DNA of 64,000 bases from Amaurobius ferox (GCA_951213105.1 OX578155.1:32583984-32647983); one strand, 5' to 3'. Shown: positions 18,838-32,271, numbered from the stretch's first letter. Notes: generated from the sequence alone by a model not told the origin. Made by a program: numbers and translations.

Positions 18838-19270
18838 TATTTATATTATAATATGAAGAAATTCGATATTTGAAATACCACAATAATTTCTACAATGTCA
18901 ATATATTTAGGAAATTTGCAATTTTCGGGTTTGCAATTTAATTTTTTCTTAGAACATTCCTATTTATACACTACATATAGTCCCTGTTGTACTCGAAAAC
19001 TTTGAAGTTTTATTTTTAAACTACAGTATATATTATATTAGGTATTGCAACTTTTGAGGAACCAACCCAAATGAGAGAAGTCAATCGATATTTTCTACCA
19101 GATGCAACACTGCCCTAAAAATGAAAGCATTAACATCCAGTAAATTCATAATATTTTATGTTTCATGTTTTGATATAGAAAATTTATAGCAGCTCGAGCA
19201 TCGCACAATATTTCTAGTCTGATATGGCTGTTTACCGGCCATGTGCATACAGAAAGATAAAAGAGTATTT
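18838..19270 (+). repeat. Dispersed repeat R1, copy 1
   Basis: This roughly 430-bp segment is similar to 25005-25386 continued at 27951-28020. Shared blocks include AGTCCCTGTTGTACTC / GGTCCCTGTTTTACTC, ACTACAGTATATATTATATT / ACTGCAGTGCATACTATT, CAGTAAATTCATAATAT and GCTGTTTACCGGCCATGTGCATA / GCTGTTGACCGGCCGTGTGCATA. It has no coding content, and element ends were not defined. Confidence 0.65.
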
Positions 19271-19277
19271 AATAACT

Positions 19278-20230
19278 AAGGCGCGGATTTTGATGAAATC
19301 TGCATTTTTTTGCATTTTTTCGAATTTTCCCCCTTCATGGACATTTTTGAGGCCATATTTAGCATTTTTATAAGATTTCCTTATTTAGCATTTTTATAAG
19401 ATTTCCTATATTTAGGGATTTATTTCATTTTTAGTTCTCGATACTTTCTGTTGCAATGGGTGTTTTTGGTAATTCCCGTCTTAGCATCTTTACAAACAAA
19501 CCCCCGGGGCCGCAACACTTCCTCCCGTTTTGTGGTGCAAACAGGTATTTTACAATATAGTCTTCCCCTTCGTAAGGGGCTCTGATCGTAAATCAACTCT
19601 TTTCAAGACAGGATTTTGACAGGATACATTGACAACGTTAGTTAGGTCATTCAGAAGGCTAAAGGTAAGGTTGGGCATTGTATAATTGCCAAATTAAACA
19701 ATGTTTAGGGTAAAAACCAGGGCTTCAAAACTTTGAAGAAAATCTCTCTCATCCTAATTGGTGAAGATGAAACTTTTGATATCGAGGAAGAATTGAACGT
19801 AAGCGAATCCGTTTTTTTTTTCAAATGCACACCTATCACATCCGTAGATGTTGAAAGAAGCTTTTCACGGTATAAAAACTTATATTCCGACAATAAAAGA
19901 TCTTTTACATTTGAGAACTTTAGGAAACACCTAATAATTCAATGTAATTCCGATGTTATCATGGGAAATTAAATTGTCGCTTTTCAGGATAAAAAGTTTT
20001 AAGTCAGGTATTTATACATATAAATTTTTTATTACAACAATTTAGATTATTTGTATTTACTCAAAACTTTCGAGATTTGTAACATGAATTTACTAAATTT
20101 ATTTTTCATGTTATTTTTCGTTTTTTAAGTTCATAATAATGTAAAATTTTAAGGGCATTTTTTAAAGAAATTTTTTCACTCTTTTAAGGGCATTTTTAGT
20201 GAACTTTTAGGTCATCAAAATCTGCGCCTT
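19278..20230 (+). mobile_element. hAT-like transposon, internally deleted
   Basis: The left end AAGGCGCGGATTTTGATGA is mirrored by the reverse complement of TCATCAAAATCTGCGCCTT at 20230. Flanks AATAACTA / AATACTAA give an imperfect 8-bp duplication, the hAT size. Inside is only the C-terminal end of a hAT transposase (separate entry) and AT-rich sequence with repeated TTTAGCATTTTTATAAGATTTCC, so the element is a deletion derivative. Confidence 0.65.
19733..19972 (+). pseudogene. hAT transposase C-terminal (dimerisation) fragment
   Basis: The C-terminal domain of hAT transposases mediates dimerisation and contributes to the active site. The frame here contains ITSVDVERSFSRYKNLYSDN, then RRSFTFENFRK-type sequence and LIIQCNSD before the stop. 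This is the hallmark hAT C-terminal motif order. No in-frame ATG precedes it, and no upstream transposase domains (BED finger, catalytic core) are found between it and the left inverted repeat, so it is a remnant. Confidence 0.72.
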
Positions 20231-21039
20231 AATACTAACCTTGAAAAGAGTATGTTAGACATTGATTTTAAGAAGACTAATCGGCTAAATACTATTTCAA
20301 CGAAAACAAAATCTCTCTCTGAGAGTAAACGCGTAATTAATGACATTCAAAAATTTTAAATTGACATTCATATTTTAGATTTTTTATTCATTTATTTTTT
20401 ATTAAATTTAACAAGGAGAAAAAAAACTAATTAACACGACATTCCCGTCTCTCTGAGATATTCTAATTAACACTTTGGATTAAATATGAAAAAGCCATAA
20501 AAATTTATGAAATAAGAAATTGTTTTGATTTGTATTTCTTATGTTGTTAAGGATTTTAACCTTTCGCTTATAGACTCCATGCACAATATCATAATTTTTT
20601 TGTAAATACTCTGCCAGAAAGTAAGAACGGATCTATCATAAGTCTGTGAAAATATTAAACTTTACAGTTGGACGTGGCTATAGACATGACTTGAAATTAA
20701 GAGTGACAAGAGTTACATATTTTAAATGTGTTCTGATAAAAAAAAAAAATATAATTTTGGGCTCTTCTATAGTTAGTATGGCAATCAATAGTTTCTAATG
20801 TGCTGTAAGATCCACTATTCTTTTTCCAATTAACAAATTACAAATGCATTACTCTGCATTATATATGAATAGAATATAAACTTAAAACCAAGGAAGTTTT
20901 CAGTTATTACATACAACGGAAATATAACAAGCAGTTTCGTTTAAAAAATTTGATATATTCCAGTTCAAACCATCTAAACAATATCGGCATTGGCGAATAT
21001 TTTCAAAACAAAAAGCTACTCAACATGCTTCAATTTAAA
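20231..21039. other. AT-rich sequence without recognised content
   Basis: No coding or RNA signature was seen, only simple A/T-rich stretches. Confidence 0.4.
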
Positions 21040-21260
21040 TCTATAATCTATATAAATAAAATTGAAAATCTGTCTGTCTGTTTGTCCCATCATCACGTGA
21101 GAACGGCTAAACCGAATTTAATGAAATTTTGTGGATAGCCTTAAAATAGCCCCCATAAATTTAATTCAAGTTTCGAGTTTCTATGACCAGGGGTTACCGA
21201 GATATTAATGAAAAACGAAACTTTTCCCTAGGAGTTCTACTGTCTAACTCCGTGATTTAT
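21040..21260 (+). repeat. Dispersed repeat fragment (CTGTCTGTCTGTTTGTCC type)
   Basis: The sequence AATCTATATAAATAAAATTG followed by CTGTCTGTCTGTTTGTCCC, then ACGGCTAAACCGAATTTAATGA, has the layout of the subterminal part of arthropod Helitron/HINE-like repeats: a GTCT microsatellite followed by a conserved block. It is a degenerate single copy and the class is uncertain. Confidence 0.4.
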
Positions 21261-21659
21261 CCAAACGAAAAGGTTGAAAATCTTTTGAAAGTGAATTGAA
21301 ACATTATCACTGAGTTTGGTGGGATATTTTTTGAACTAATTAGTCATTTTCTGAAAACATGCATTGTTTGAAACATGAACTTAAATGGAAAATCTATCTC
21401 CATGGTTTATTTTTCACAAGCTCTTACTCAACAATGAAAAGTATAAAGAAATCAAAATGGTTATTTAATTTCGCAGTTTATGAGGAAGATTCTATCTTAT
21501 ATCATGTTGCTGAGAAAAGCAATTAAATTAAATCTATCTGTTAATTTTAATAATTATTTTTTCAATTTGAATAATAAATAAATGGATATAAAAATATATT
21601 TTAGAAAAGAAAGGTTTGATTTTTCTTTTAATTATATTAATTGCGGAAATCACTTTCAT

Positions 21660-23420
<1,761 letters not shown>

Positions 23421-23736
23421 AGTTTAATTTATATATATTGATTGGTTTCCTTCTTAATAAGTGTGGAAATTTAAAATTTTTTTTATTGCTATAGATACAA
23501 AAAAAACCCATATGAAGGAGCGTTCCCTTCGTATGTTAGAACATCTTTGCGATAGCAACATCCATAATTCCGTATCTAGATTATTATGCACGCGTTTTCA
23601 TAGAATCGGCAATGGCAGCAAGGAAATTTTTTGTGGCTCACACGGAAGAAAACTATTTGATCAGGGGTGACAATTTCTGTCCCGTTTTCTCTCTGGTATC
23701 ACAAATATATGTAAAGTCCTTATATATACCTATATA

Positions 23737-24618
23737 CAGGGTGTTCCAAAAAGACTGAAGCGCCCTTTAATTCTTTAACTGTTGGAGATAAGTGGGCAAT
23801 GTAAATTGCAGAAGTATTGAAAGTAAGGTAAGAAATAAGACTATGTTAATGAAATAGTTCTTCCATTAATTTTCAACACACTTTTAAAGTTACATTTTTT
23901 AAATTTTTAAACGACCCCCCTTAGACAAATGTGGTCAATCAGAAAATTTTTCATTTTATTGCCACAAGATCATTAAAATAAAAACCGCATACCTGTATCT
24001 TTAAAATTGGGCGAGTTATATGTAATTGAAAATTGAAAATTGTGAATAGGGACCATATATTAAATTAGAAATGTAAATTTGTGACACATCACAAAAAAGG
24101 TAAAACTGGATGATAATACATAGGATACCCAACCGCGCAGTGAGTTTATATGATCTCTGCTTTATATGATCTCTGTCTGTGTAATGCTTTATTTAGATGC
24201 ATTTGTGATAAAAAATTTTGACATATATCAACGTATTTTTGATCTAAACAATTTCCATAGTCAATTTGTTTATGGTCCCTAATTTCACTGATGAAACAGT
24301 CTTTCACATGGTACGGAAAAGTGGCATAAGTCAGATTTTCCTTTATCATAAATCAGTTAATTTTAAAGATATAGGTATGCGGTTTTTTTAATGACCTTGT
24401 TGCATTAAAATTAAAAATTTTCTGATTGACAAAATTTGTCTAAGGGGGGTCGTATAAAAATGTGAAAAGTGTAACTTTTTGAAAATTAATGGGATGACTA
24501 TTTCATTAACGTAGTCTTATTTCTTACCTTACTTTCAACATTTTTGCAATTTGCATTGTCCACTTATCTCCAACAGGTAAAGAATAAAAGCGCGTTTCAA
24601 TACTTTTGGAACACTCTG
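23737..24618. mobile_element. mariner-like fold-back element with TA target duplication
   Basis: The element begins CAGGGTGTTCCAAAAAG and ends as the mirror sequence CTTTTGGAACACTCTG, with TA on both sides. The inverted arms extend about 280 bp each (for example GGTAAGAAATAAGACTA on the left and TAGTCTTATTTCTTACC on the right). About 300 bp of single-copy-looking middle contains no transposase. The open frame at 24146-24349 has no recognisable motif. Confidence 0.85.
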
Positions 24619-25004
24619 TATAGGAGCCTTAGCAGTAGGATCTCATATAGGCAAGTTCATGCAGGCCAGAGCGTAAAAAGCGCTGACCCAGTTTCATGGA
24701 AGATTCTATCTGCAATGGGAGTGTATTCCGACTTCATGCGTACATTAAGCATTTAAAAGAATTTGTGTCTTTGTTTATAAAACAGGTGTTAAAGTGTTTA
24801 AATTATATATTTTTTATATTGTATCTATATTATCTTGTATTATTGTATCTATATTAATACTAAATATAATATAAAGTATTTTTATATTATATTTAGTATT
24901 TATATTGTATTTATATTATACCATTTTGTGAGGCAAGGTGGGCCCTATTTTCATTAGAAACATCGGAGCGGCGCCGTATCACGACTACACCCCTGTTTAT
25001 ATCA

Positions 25005-25386
25005 TAATATAAACAAATTCCAAATTTAAAATATCAAGTTTTACCATGACCAAATTCTAGGGAAATTTGTTTTTTTCTGATTTGAATTTTACTTTTTCTT
25101 AAAACATTCCTGTTTATGCACTTCATATGGTCCCTGTTTTACTCTACAACTTTAATGTTTTTTTATAAACTGCAGTGCATACTATTTATATTCGGTAATA
25201 TAACTTTCGATGCATCGTCTTAAAATCCAAAAGATTGTAATTTCCCTTTAAATCTGGTCAAAAAAGTCTGTCTAAAAAAGGTTCAAGTCTGGTCAAAAAT
25301 TTGAAATATTAAGTACCAGTAAATTTATAATATATTATATTTAACGATTTAATCTAAAACTATTACATATCAGGAACATCGCTTAA
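25005..25386 (+). repeat. Dispersed repeat R1, copy 2 (interrupted by piggyBac)
   Basis: It is homologous to 18838-19270. It is split at TTAA (25383-25386) by the piggyBac element and resumes at 27951-28020 with GCTGTTGACCGGCCGTG. Confidence 0.65.
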
Positions 25387-27950
25387 CCCCTTCGCGCCCA
25401 TCGTACCCTATACGGTACGGGAAAATTATGCTCTCACCGGCCCATCGTTCCGTATTGGGAACTCGTTGCGAACGCTTGTTTCTGCCCATCGTTCCGTATA
25501 AGGAACCAAACTTTGGAACGTTTTTTTAGAATTTTTTAATGACACTAGATGGCAATACTATACCGTAATTTTGAATTGTGGAGGTCATATGAGGTCTGAA
25601 CTTTCAGCCTGTGTTTCTGTTATCGGAATTCCTACAGCTGGGAATGACTCAGGAGTTAACATAAACAAACACACGTGATTGCTTTGTGGAGTAGCAGTAA
25701 AGTTAAAGAGCTGATCTCAAAGGCGTGTTTTGTGGGGAGTTTAATGTTTTTGTTTTTTATTGTGACACTGGATTTTAGGACGAATAGGGGGATAGAGAAT
25801 GGGTTGGTTTTTTTGTTTATCGGTAGTACAGAGGGTGCATGAGGGTTTATTTTTTATTAGTTTCGTTTATGCAGCCATGGCGAAAAGAGTGAAATATCTT
25901 ACGGAAAGTGAAATTGCGCGTATGATGAATGAGGAGAGTGATTCGAGTGATAGTGAAACAGATATTTATGTGAGTGAAGAATCAGATGTGTGTGAAGATG
26001 ATGATGACGATGATAGTGTTATTAGTGATGCAATTAGAGCATCTAATGACGGATGGAGTCAAGATATGAAAGATCTTCCTCTTTTGACATTTTTATCTAA
26101 GAGTGGGTTGAATTTAGAGCCTGAAGAGCTTCCTGAAAAGGAATTGGACTTTTTCAGTTTATTTTTTAACGAGGAACTCATCGAATTAATTACAAGAGAG
26201 ACTAATGAATTTGCAAGTGCATTTTTTACGGCAAATATCAGTGATCCAGGCCCGTCAGATGCTCCATCGAATTTTGTACCGGTAACGGACAAGGAAATAA
26301 GGGTTTTTCTGGCGTTAGTGATGCTGATGAGCATTATAAAAAAACCTACAATCCATATGTATTTTACAACTGATACGATGTTTGCAACGCCGTTTTTCAA
26401 TTCGGCAATGTCAAGAAATCGCTTTTGCGATGTACTGCGATTTTTGCATTTCACATCAGATAGCAGTGGTCCCAGGTTATATAAAATCCAACCTGTTCTC
26501 GAAATCCTCTCAAAAAACTTCAAGGAATTATACACACCTGATAGGGAAATATGTATAGATGAAAGTTTGTTTGGATGGAAGGGCCGCATTGGCTTTCGTC
26601 AGTATATCCCATCCAAACGTGCGCGGTATGGGATAAAAATTTACAAACTTTGCGAGTCCCAAACGGGTTATATTTGGAATTTCCTCATCTACACAGGAAA
26701 GGACACCGAACTCATCAATACAAGCGGCCTTTACGGAGAAAGAGTTGTGAAGACTTTGCTCTCAACTCTTGAGAATAAAGGGTACAACCTGTATTTAGAC
26801 AGATTTTTTGCTTCTCCAAATTTGGCATTTTACTTGAACTCCGTGAAAACAAACATTTGTGGAACTGTTTCAAAAAATCGTTCGGGAATGCCTAAAAGCT
26901 TGCCCCGAAAATTTCAAAAAGATAAATTCTTGGCATTTCAAAAGAATTCTGTAAATGTATTTGGATTTAAAGACAAAAAAAAAGATGTTGTTATTATAAC
27001 GTCAATTCACAATAACCAGAAAGTGCCTACAGGAAAAAAAGATAGGCAAACAAAAGAAGAAATTCTAAAACCGCATTGTGTTGTTGAATACAACAAATAT
27101 ATGGGAGGAGTAGACACGGGAGATTCTGTAATGTATCATTATCCTGCCTTTAGAAAAACCGTAAAATGGTATCGAAAATTATTTTTCGGATTCATGGATA
27201 TGGCTTTATATAATGCCAATGTTTTATTTATGAAATCAACAGGAAAAAAGTTATCAAATTTAAAATTCAAGTCGCGCGTAATATATCAAATAGTTGAAAA
27301 ATATATTGAACCCAAAATGACAAAGTTATCTTCAAAATCTCCCGTGCCTAATCCTCTCAGATTGACAGGTAGGCATTTTCCTAGTTTGTACATAAATGAT
27401 AAAGGTGTAAAATCACGAAAGCGATGTGTTGTATGCACAAGAACGCGTGTGAAAGAACGCCGGTTTCAGAGAACGTATTATGAATGCAAAATTTGTGGAG
27501 TCGGGCTATGCGTAGAAGAGTGCTTTGAGAAGTATCATACTCTGCAAAACTTTTAAAATAACCTGGTTTTTAAGTTTTAAATTTCCTATAGTGTTGAAAG
27601 CATTGCATTTAGTATATATTTTTATATTTGTGTATAGTTCTATATTCGTACTTCTATTCTTTTGTAGTTAGAGTATTTGTGTTATTATTTTTATTTAAAA
27701 AGTTAAAAGTATTTTATTCATATTTTTTTAATATTTTATAAATGTTATTGATATGTAATTAAGCTACCATCATAATATTCTTATTTTCCACGTTTTGAAT
27801 TAAAATTTTTAATTTGATTGAATTTTTACGATTTATTTGCTGAATTAGGCTTAACATCAAAAACTCTCCGGGCCGGGGGAAACATCTCGTCTGCGAAGAG
27901 CGCGGGCTGGTGGGAGCGCGTCGTTGCAGAACATTCTGGGCTTGAAGGGG
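25387..27950 (+). mobile_element. Complete piggyBac-family transposon
   Basis: TTAA at 25383-25386 and 27951-27954 flanks an element beginning CCCCTTCGCGCCCA and ending TGGGCTTGAAGGGG, classic piggyBac ends and target. The left subterminal region has three copies of a CCCATCGTnCCnTAT motif (about 25396, 25439, 25487), candidate transposase binding sites. The transposase frame is intact and the whole 2,564 bp looks complete. A copy of the unoccupied target lies at 28414-28431. Confidence 0.95.
25877..27556 (+). CDS. piggyBac transposase, apparently intact
   Basis: It excises and inserts the flanking transposon at TTAA. I choose ATG at 25877 (GCAGCCATGG, an excellent translation context). The open frame extends upstream to 25799 but that part is hydrophobic and unlike the family. 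The protein is 559 residues from this start, a normal size. An acidic N-terminal stretch (DSSDSETDIY, CEDDDDDDS) is followed by the DDE-like core, with the three catalytic aspartates in ICIDESLFGW (residue 228), LYLDRFFASP (308) and MGGVDTGDS (413). The C-terminus has a Cys-rich finger (CVVCTRTRVK, YYECKICGVGLC). No stop or frameshift was seen, so it may still be active. Confidence 0.95.
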   Translation: MAKRVKYLTESEIARMMNEESDSSDSETDIYVSEESDVCEDDDDDDSVISDAIRASNDGWSQDMKDLPLLTFLSKSGLNLEPEELPEKELDFFSLFFNEELIELITRETNEFASAFFTANISDPGPSDAPSNFVPVTDKEIRVFLALVMLMSIIKKPTIHMYFTTDTMFATPFFNSAMSRNRFCDVLRFLHFTSDSSGPRLYKIQPVLEILSKNFKELYTPDREICIDESLFGWKGRIGFRQYIPSKRARYGIKIYKLCESQTGYIWNFLIYTGKDTELINTSGLYGERVVKTLLSTLENKGYNLYLDRFFASPNLAFYLNSVKTNICGTVSKNRSGMPKSLPRKFQKDKFLAFQKNSVNVFGFKDKKKDVVIITSIHNNQKVPTGKKDRQTKEEILKPHCVVEYNKYMGGVDTGDSVMYHYPAFRKTVKWYRKLFFGFMDMALYNANVLFMKSTGKKLSNLKFKSRVIYQIVEKYIEPKMTKLSSKSPVPNPLRLTGRHFPSLYINDKGVKSRKRCVVCTRTRVKERRFQRTYYECKICGVGLCVEECFEKYHTLQNF

Positions 27951-28888
27951 TTAATATCTAGAATGACATAGCTGTTGACCGGCCGTGTGCATATGAAAAA
28001 TAGAATGTAAACGGGAGAACTAGAAGAATAATCGTCTAAATGCTGCTGCAATGGAAGCAAATAAGTGGTACTTTTTACTCAGATGGGCTTCCAATGCTGA
28101 GCAAAATCTCATCCAGCTCTTCCATTCTTCGGGACAGAAATAGTACGACGCGCTTACTTAGTTTTTTTTTTTTTAGTCACTCGATTGTTTAGTAGGGCCC
28201 TGGTCACACACATCAGAAAAAATGAACTGAATAAGAATTCCTGCACCCCCTAAATGTTTCCACAAGCATGTCACTTTATTCGTCAGATGGCGCTCCATCT
28301 GACTGGATTTTGACATTACACGCCATTCTTTGCATAACAAGTGGCTCAAGTAGTGTAAATTAGCACTGGAATTTCCCATTTTAATAAATATATACATGAT
28401 ATAATTTTAATAAATCAGGAACATCGCTTAATATCTAGAATGACATAGCTGTTGACCGGCCGTGTGCATATGAAAAATAGAATGTAAACGGGAGAACTAG
28501 AAGAATAATCGTCTAAATGCTGCTGCAATGGAAGCAAATAAGTGGTACTTTTTACTCAGATGGGCTTCCAATGCTGAGCAAAATCTCATCCAGCTCTTCC
28601 ATTCTTCGGGACAGAAATAGTACGACGCGCTTACTTAGTTTTTTTTTTTTTAGTCACTCGATTGTTTAGTAGGGCCCTGGTCACACACATCAGAAAAAAT
28701 GAACTGAATAAGAATTCCTGCACCCCCTAAATGTTTCCACAAGCATGTCACTTTATTCGTCAGATGGCGCTCCATCTGACTGGATTTTGACATTACACGC
28801 CATTCTTTGCATAACAAGTGGCTCAAGTAGTGTAAATTAGCACTGGAATTTCCCATTTTAATAAATATATACATGATATAATTTTAAT
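27951..28888 (+). repeat. 477-bp tandem duplication next to piggyBac
   Basis: The sequence from 27951 repeats with a 477-bp offset from 28428, including an identical 74-codon minus-strand frame (28173-28397 and 28650-28874) that I regard as chance. The second copy keeps the uninterrupted ATCAGGAACATCGCTTAATA target, whereas in the first copy piggyBac splits this at TTAA. The left part of copy 1 is therefore 25369-25386. Confidence 0.92.
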
Positions 28889-30337
28889 AAATATTAAAGT
28901 TGCATTATAATTAACAATATTACATTATAATCACGTTATAATTGCAGAAAAGTACATTGATGCACGTGGTAAATATACGAATACTGATGCACGAGGTGAA
29001 TATACGAATCAAATTAAAACGGAAATTTCAAACAAAAGGAAATAATCATCAGAAATTAATTAATAACTGCTATATTTTTATTAAAACTTACCTTATTACT
29101 TTTTTAACATGTAACACGCGATAGACAGCGAACAGCGACACAATATAGAATACATTCCTTCAAGATTTCCCTATCCTTCAAATTCCTTGCAGTATCAGCG
29201 CCATCTACACAGTTTCGGAATTTAATATTACCGAGCTTTTCTGTCCGGAGCTGATTAACTTTGCGAAAAACATAGCACTTACGTATAAATTTTTTTATCG
29301 TGAAATACGTATTTTGATTTCAAAGATGACTTTGTAAATAGTGGGTAAGAGTGACGTTAAAACGTTAAGAAATGGACATAGGGATTTTTTAAAGTGATCG
29401 TTTTTCTCAATGCCCAATAGGATACAATTTATGCTGCACAAAAGTAGAATTTGTGCAGTGTGATAAAAACTGCATTTTACAAAACGTTCTTCAATAAAGA
29501 TGTCTACTCAATGAAAACGATGTAGCATTTTGCTATGTTATAGATTAATATTTGTTGTGGGCGTGGTTATCAACATAATCATAAGCTAATGATTCAGCGT
29601 TTTTAATGGATTGTTCAAATGCAATTTATCAGATTATAAATTATATTAAAAGCTAATCAACAGTATAATAACGTTGGAAATCCTAGGAATTTTGTTGTTT
29701 ATAGTTCAAGATTAAACTCGGTTCTCCAGCAACTCCGCCTCCCCCACAGATTGTCACTTTAACAAGAGTGAGTGGGCGCGGCTATCAAATGGTGAGAATA
29801 TATGAACAAAATTTAGTTGTTCATTATAAGTAATTACTACAAAATATAGTTATTGAATTTAAAAACAAGTATTTATCTCATGGTCATAACATATTCGGGA
29901 ACGTTTCATGTTATTTCAAGCTGTAGATATCTCCTTTGATAAAAGTCACCTTTCGCGAGGTTTCAAATCTTGTGTCATTAAAACCGCACAATTGTATAAC
30001 ATTTTATATCCGAATTAGGAGCAATTTAAGTACTATTTGTAACATTTAACGACATTTATTTAACCGTTATAGGGTTTTTTTTTTAATGCAGTAGCGCATA
30101 CTTTGTACAGCACGAAACTGGAATTTGTGCAGTGTTCGACTTATTATTATTACTATTTTTTTTTTCTTTTGCAGTGTAACTGTTGGGATTTGGCGGATAT
30201 ATTTTTCTCATAATGATTAAATTCGTTTATTCGAATATATTTATTAGAATGATTTTATTCAAATAGAAGTGTTCGAGTTAAAAGATTTTCCTTGCATGTC
30301 CTTATATTTAATGAGAAGTGCGCCGTACCTTTTGTGT
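28889..30337. other. AT-rich spacer with short repeats
   Basis: A 27-bp unit containing TGATGCACG(T/A)GGT is duplicated at about 28957-29010. GAATTTGTGCAGTGT recurs at 29450 and 30122 within longer similar contexts, suggesting a diverged direct repeat. No gene was recognised. Confidence 0.4.
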
Positions 30338-30400
30338 GGAAACCCCAGGCCGTCCGACTCATCCAGAGGACTTGAGTAACTATTTGGACGACCGGGAAGA
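30338..30400 (-). mobile_element. SINE 3'-region fragment
   Basis: GGCCGTCCGACTCATCCAGA and ACTATTTGGACGACCGGGAAGAG correspond, on the minus strand, to the CTTCCCGGTCGTCCAAACAG...GTCGGACGGTC part of the SINE at 45234. It is degenerate and lacks the tRNA-like head. Confidence 0.6.
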
Positions 30401-30504
30401 GTACCTTTTGTGTGTATGAATTATAATAGATGAATTTCCAAAAGAAGCATAGTCCTATATCTAATATTTTTCTCATTTTAATTATCTATTCTTTTTGAAC
30501 GTTG

Positions 30505-30608
30505 CTCAAATTTTATAAAACACAGACAAACCTGTTTTATAAAACACAGAGTAACAAATTTTATAGAACAGAGCGAATCACATTTTGTAAAACACAGAGT
30601 AACAAAAC
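30505..30608 (+). repeat. 25-bp tandem repeat, four units
   Basis: Units of the type ATTTTATAAAACACAGAGTAACAA follow each other about four times with substitutions. Confidence 0.8.
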
Positions 30609-30834
30609 AGCCCTTAAAACTTTGCAATTATACGTAGTCTTCGAATTCAACATCTTCTCGCGTAATGGTTGGATTTGCAATTTGGTTGCCATTTTTAGAT
30701 TCAGCAATACAAAAATGTGAAATATCACCATGCATTTCAACAGGGATCAAATATTAATTGATTATTGTATTACTGTATATATATATATAAAAAAAAAAAA
30801 TACAGTAAGAAGGAAATATTATTTTTTTTGTCAG

Positions 30835-30978
30835 TTTGTGGATTTTTATACAGAACTCACAGGATATCTGACTTCGTGCTACCCTGAAGAGATACGCCTT
30901 CCTCATGGTTACCTCGTGAACTTGACCATTCATAACATCGAAATAGAACAACATCCTGACTGTAGATTCGACTACTAG
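30835..30978 (+). pseudogene. CUB-domain exon relic c
   Basis: After a TTTTTTTTGTCAG acceptor ending at 30834, the exon reads FYTELTGYLTS, then YPEEIRLPHGYLVNLTIHNI and EIEQHPDCRFDY. These are the CUB motifs around the YP pair, the hydrophobic beta-strand and the C-x-FDY block. The next codon is TAG (30976-30978) followed by GAG, where CUB domains have L/I-E, so a single-base nonsense change is likely. The middle Cys/Trp strand of the domain is missing. With relics a and b it shares strand, exon style and a disabling change, so all three may belong to one decayed gene spread over 25 kb. Confidence 0.58.
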
Positions 30979-31130
30979 GAGGTTTTTTTTTTCATTTTCT
31001 ACAAATTTGTTCATATTTTTTTATGCATGGCATCATCTAAAATGACATAAAGCCCAGTGTGTAATTTTAAGGAATGATATGCAGTAAAGCATTATTTATG
31101 TGCCCCTCAAGAACTCGTTGCAAATTAGCG

Positions 31131-31158
31131 TAAAAAAAAAAAAAAAAAAAAAAAAAAA
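31131..31158. repeat. poly(A) tract
   Basis: A run of 28 A directly precedes a HINE-like element, in line with insertion next to A/T runs. Confidence 0.95.
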
Positions 31159-31160
31159 TG

Positions 31161-32255
31161 TCTGAGGTGGGCAGCACATGACTTTCCTTATATAGTGCAA
31201 TGAATTTACTACGTTCACATTAAATAAAAATAGGTTATTCTTATAGTAGATACCGACATTATTTCCAAGATATTGAATTTTCGTCAATGAGCCGTCATTA
31301 TCTTTGATTTATCGTCATTTTTATCTATTTCGCAAGATTTTCGTTAAATTGTCAACATTTTAAAAAGTCGCCAAGTTGGCGACATGCCGCCAAATCCGTC
31401 GCCAAAATCTCGCCAAGCTTTATGGACGGAGAAATAAGTTATTCTTAAAGCAGTTAAATGACTATTGGCGTTCAAATACAAAAGTATTATTCAAAGTATC
31501 TTTTCTCATGAATGGAACAAGCTAGATCCACGAGAATGATGTCACCCAATTTATCGCATGGTTATTCTTATAGTAGATACCGACATTCTTTCCAAGATAT
31601 TGAATTTTCGTCAATGAGCCGTCATTATCTTTGATTTATCGTCATTTTTATCTATTTCGCAAGATTTTCGTTAATTTGTCAACATTTTAAAAAGTCGCCA
31701 AGTTGGCGACATGCCGCCAAATCCGTCGCCAAAATCTCGCCAAGCTTTATGGACGGAGAAATAAGTTATTCTTAAAGCAGTTAAATGACTATTGGCGTTC
31801 AAATACAAAAGTATTATTCAAAGTATCTTTTCTCATGAATGGAACAAGCTAGATCCACGAGAATGGTGTCACCCAATTTATCGCATGGTATTATATATGA
31901 AAAGTGAACATGTTTCTCAACATTTAATATTTTTTTAATTTATGCGATTTTTTAATAAATTTATTTGAAAAATGTGCAATATCTCGAGAACGGTTCATAC
32001 TGGCGTTCTAAAGTTTATGTAAATCGTTTTCTTAGGAAAATTTAAGTAAGAAATAACTATTTGTATTAAAGGTTTCGATTTTTGATGTTTTCAAAATTTC
32101 ACTCGAAAATTTAAGGGGGGGGGGGGTGAACATCCGATTGCATTTAAAAACAATCGGCTTCCAGCATTCACGGATTGTAATTTTTGTATCAAATTTTCTT
32201 CAATTCGCTCCATTTGTTCATGAGTTATCGTCTCCAAAGTCTCACTAACACATAG
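31161..32255 (+). mobile_element. HINE-like element, subfamily 1, copy D (internally duplicated, 3'-truncated)
   Basis: It starts TCTGAGGTGGGCAGCACATG and ACTTTCCTTATATAGTGCA. A 327-bp internal segment (31234-31560) is immediately repeated (31561-31888). A 10-G run occurs near 32117. The sequence leaves the family consensus after GTCTCCAAAGTCTCACTAACAC and lacks the (CA)n tract and terminal hairpin. Confidence 0.8.
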
Positions 32256-32271
32256 GAATTTTCTTGTTATT

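Noticed and set aside
26059..26589. 176-codon minus-strand frame
   Set aside because: It is the antisense shadow of the intact piggyBac transposase.
28173..28397. Identical 74-codon frames at 28173 and 28650
   Set aside because: Conservation is explained by the recent 477-bp tandem duplication; there is no domain or codon signal.
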